The position numbers and the translations under genes are program-made. Below, one piece after another: positions 20,201 to 21,913 of a DNA stretch of 21,913 nucleotides. This DNA is from Neoechinorhynchus agilis (taxonomy: Eukaryota; Acanthocephala). Under the pieces are notes generated by a model. It was not told where the DNA came from. It saw only the letters and a list, made by a program, of their open reading frames with translations, and made no database searches. Position 1 is the stretch's first letter; each line of letters begins with the position of its first letter. The stretch spans positions 1-21,913 of the forward strand of contig JBMGUZ010000046.1 in assembly GCA_051530055.1 (NCBI GenBank), written 5' to 3'.

Positions 20201-20245
20201 AGGAGTCAAATTACGGACTATGTCCGCTCGGAAACGAACCATCTC
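17207..20245 (-). CDS. RIOK2: RIO2 atypical serine kinase (ribosome biogenesis), at least three exons
   Basis: RIO2 is an ATPase/kinase of pre-40S ribosome maturation. Exon 1 runs from ATG 20245 to about 19919 and encodes the N-terminal winged helix (LTPELYRVLLGIEMGLRNH, GGGVHRLLGELLKLKLV, GYRLTFTGYD) and the P-loop-like GCGKESNVF. The start was chosen because MVRFRADIVRNLT aligns with the family's first residues. Exon 2, about 18401-17798, has the kinase core: VVKIHCLGRTCFRSL with the ATP-binding Lys, YLKHRHASSWIYLSRLSA, VPKPIGWNRSAVVMEY, the catalytic loop HCDLNEFN (family HGDFNEFN) and metal-binding IIDFPQMVS. Exon 3, about 17628-17207, has LDKELKVSGYK, a long Asp/Glu/Ser tract and a basic tail typical of RIO2. 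Total is about 450 residues. Intron 1 (about 1.5 kb) holds two foldback elements. Intron 2 is about 169 bp (gtgact...ttaag). Both junctions of intron 1 are uncertain: the phase fits donor gttttt at 19918 with an acceptor ending at 18402, but family alignment would keep NVFMCESS, so a hidden micro-exon is possible. Confidence 0.9.
18627..18767. repeat. Small foldback element in RIO2 intron 1
   Basis: The arm 18627-18662 (atattgatttattgttct, then caatattt and gtccgtctc) is the inverse of 18731-18767, with one mismatch inside and a 2-nt gap near the inner end. The spacer is about 68 bp. It is noncoding and probably a degenerate MITE. Confidence 0.7.
19285..19487. mobile_element. Near-perfect foldback element with 93-bp arms in RIO2 intron 1
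   Basis: Arms 19285-19377 and 19395-19487 are exact inverses except for one C/T difference (aactgg against aattgg), around a 17-bp loop. Outside the exact arms both flanks continue as imperfect A/T-rich inverted sequence (ttttaattttaa against taaattaaaat). The element has no coding capacity. Such high arm identity implies recent insertion or arm-to-arm homogenisation. It would fold into a very stable hairpin in the RIO2 pre-mRNA. Confidence 0.85.
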
Positions 20246-20479
20246 TGGAATGTATTGAAACGTTAGAATTTGTGGATGCAAAACTATCAAAGATTCGGGA
20301 GTCTTTCGTTTTTCTTTGTAAAATTTTAATTCATTGTTGAGAAATTGAGCCCATACCTGTTTTTTGGGGCGCTCAATAATTTAATGCTTGGTCTCTTTGA
20401 TTATTATCTTCGGGGCAAGAGATACTTTCTTTTGGTAGCTTTACCAACCAATTTAGCAACATTCTTCAAACACAAAAAA

Positions 20480-21535
20480 AGGATTGGCTAAGCTCGACGA
20501 AAAGGTGAGGGCTTGTCTCGAGCGTATTTTAAATGTCCAGCTCTCAGATGAGGCGTTACGACAAGCTTCATTGCCTGTGTAATCGGGGGGCGATTCGGCA
20601 TTCGGACGCTAGTAGACCTTGCCTTGTCAGACTTTCTTTGATCGTTTGAGGAAAGCCCATCAGTATCGAAGAAAATTCTGAGGGAAAAGTTTTCTCTTGA
20701 TCACGACTTTGTGGTGGCGGTTGAGGAATGGTGCCAGTAGACAGACGCTAACCATGTTCCCGTGAATGGCCTCAGACAGTCGATCTGGGACCGACCTCTT
20801 GTCGCGAGAGCTCACAGCTCTCGACTTTCAGGTTCTCGCGATGGGGTCGTCCGAGCTAGATTATTGGCAATTTCGACACGAGAATCTGGGGCGTGGTTGG
20901 AGGCTGTTCCTCTGGCATATTTGGGAAATCTTCTCACTGATGAGGTAACGAGGATTCTCCCGATAATGCTGTCGATGTTGGTCTTTGGTTGATGCTTTCG
21001 GGCGACACGGTCTCGTTTGCCGAAAGTCATTAGGATGGTTCTTATGCCATTCTGAAATCAATAACGCAATTTCTCGGGCGTTGAGAATAGCGAACTTCCC
21101 GAACATCTTGGAACCCGCCCATCTTTGTGGTCGACCTGACGGAATTTCGCTCTTCCCGTGGCGGGAGGGCAAATGCGTTTTCTGGGACCTCGCAGCCAGC
21201 AACATTCCCTATTCTCTCGAAATCGCTGGAGGAGCAAGGACCCACTATTTTTTCCCCTTTGGGGTAGAGACGTATGGAACGCTTGGCAACTCGGCACTCT
21301 GCTCCAGGATCTCTCGAAGAAATTGAAAGAAACGACCGGCGATGCACGAGCAGGTGTATTCCTGCGACAAAATATCTCGCTTGCAGTACAACGAGACAGC
21401 GCTGCTAGCGTGATGGTGACAGCTGAGGAAGGAGAGAAGCTCCAATTTTTCCGATGGTGGTGAATGCACGTTTTGTGCTTTATTATTGTAAAACCCCGAG
21501 AAATACCATTTTAATAAATTGATAAAAAGTTAAAA
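20480..21535 (+). mobile_element. 3'-half fossil of the SLAVQR-family retroelement (post-RT region to 3' end)
   Basis: Parts in order: LERILNVQLSDEALRQASLP (about 20515-20580), the post-RT block before the usual SGGLGIR segment; RARLLAISTRESGAWLEAVP with LAYLGNLLTDEV (about 20850-20945); VDAFGRHGLVCRKS (about 20990-21030), the Cys-containing block; HSEINNAISRALRIANFPN; RPDGISLFPWREGKCVFWDL (about 21130-21190), resembling a nuclease-like motif set; FFPFGVETYG; LLQDLSKKLKETTGDARAG; and LRQNISLAVQR with EEGEKL to a stop at 21463. It is broken in a handful of places and lacks the RT. The other family fragments in this window match parts of it. The 3' flank has aataaa at about 21515. Confidence 0.75.
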
Positions 21536-21913
21536 AAAATTATTTCACGGATATTTCACGTCGGATGCGGATTTCGAATAGTCAACATCAAAGCAGTACC
21601 TTGTGTTACACAATTAGAATTTTTTAAGTAATCATTTACAAGTTTTCGCTAAATTCAACTTAAAAAAGACGAATCAGCGGCTGCAAAATACGAAATTCTC
21701 GTACATACAAAAAGTTTCCTCAAAATAAAAACTTTAAAGCGTTGCAATTTTACATTTTCGCACCAAATTTTTGTAACATTGATTTTTTATCCTTCGTGGT
21801 CTAATCCTCTTAAAAGTTCTAAAAAATGAAACTAATAACGTCAACTAAAATGCGAAAAATTCTATAACGGTGAATAACTTAAGGATCGTTAAATTCTCAA
21901 CGAAATCGTCGCT
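21536..21913. other. AT-rich end of window, no feature seen
   Basis: No gene or repeat recognised in the last 380 bases. Confidence 0.4.

Overview
The window is eukaryotic DNA, AT-rich overall. It carries three host genes split by introns, set in a landscape crowded with decayed mobile elements. Three of the resolved introns are 43-51 bp and a fourth is about 58 bp, and three proteins are animal-type: a four-transmembrane claudin/PMP22-like protein, a VAT1-like reductase and the RIO2 kinase. Together with retroelements of kinds common in invertebrates, this suggests a small invertebrate. I cannot name the phylum from the sequence.

Layout: 587-1554 (+) is a four-exon gene for a four-TM protein. 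From 1.7 to 6.9 kb lies a block of retroelement relics: a plus-strand LINE scrap (about 1.7-2.2 kb), a minus-strand LINE reverse-transcriptase relic (about 3.66-2.31 kb), a minus-strand N-terminal piece of a different RT element (about 4.64-3.69 kb), and a minus-strand LINE that keeps its endonuclease and only the start of its RT (6.84-5.10 kb), with a short tandem repeat just upstream of its ORF. 7435-8596 (-) is a VAT1-like quinone-reductase-family gene. Two foldback elements follow near 9.1 and 9.6 kb.

The most striking feature is a tandem array at 10.13-12.91 kb. It has about eight units of roughly 320-400 bp, and each intact unit contains a tRNA-like head with Pol III A-box and B-box matches, so it looks like a tandemly amplified SINE or Pol III satellite. 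Two unit types alternate: a long one with a strong 38-nt hairpin and a short one without it. Some units are riddled with small deletions.

From 13.0 to 17.1 kb and again from 20.5 to 21.5 kb are dispersed fragments of one retroelement family, recognised by a conserved C-terminal region (RPDG, FVPFGVE, TGDxRAG and SLAVQR motifs). Two of them are arranged head-to-head around a nine-G run at 15.4 kb. Between and partly inside these, 17207-20245 (-) encodes the ribosome-biogenesis kinase RIO2 in at least three exons. Its first intron, about 1.5 kb, holds two foldback elements, one with near-perfect 93-bp arms.

The host genes are not functionally linked to each other. What unites the window is repeated insertion, inversion and local amplification of mobile DNA around three conserved genes.
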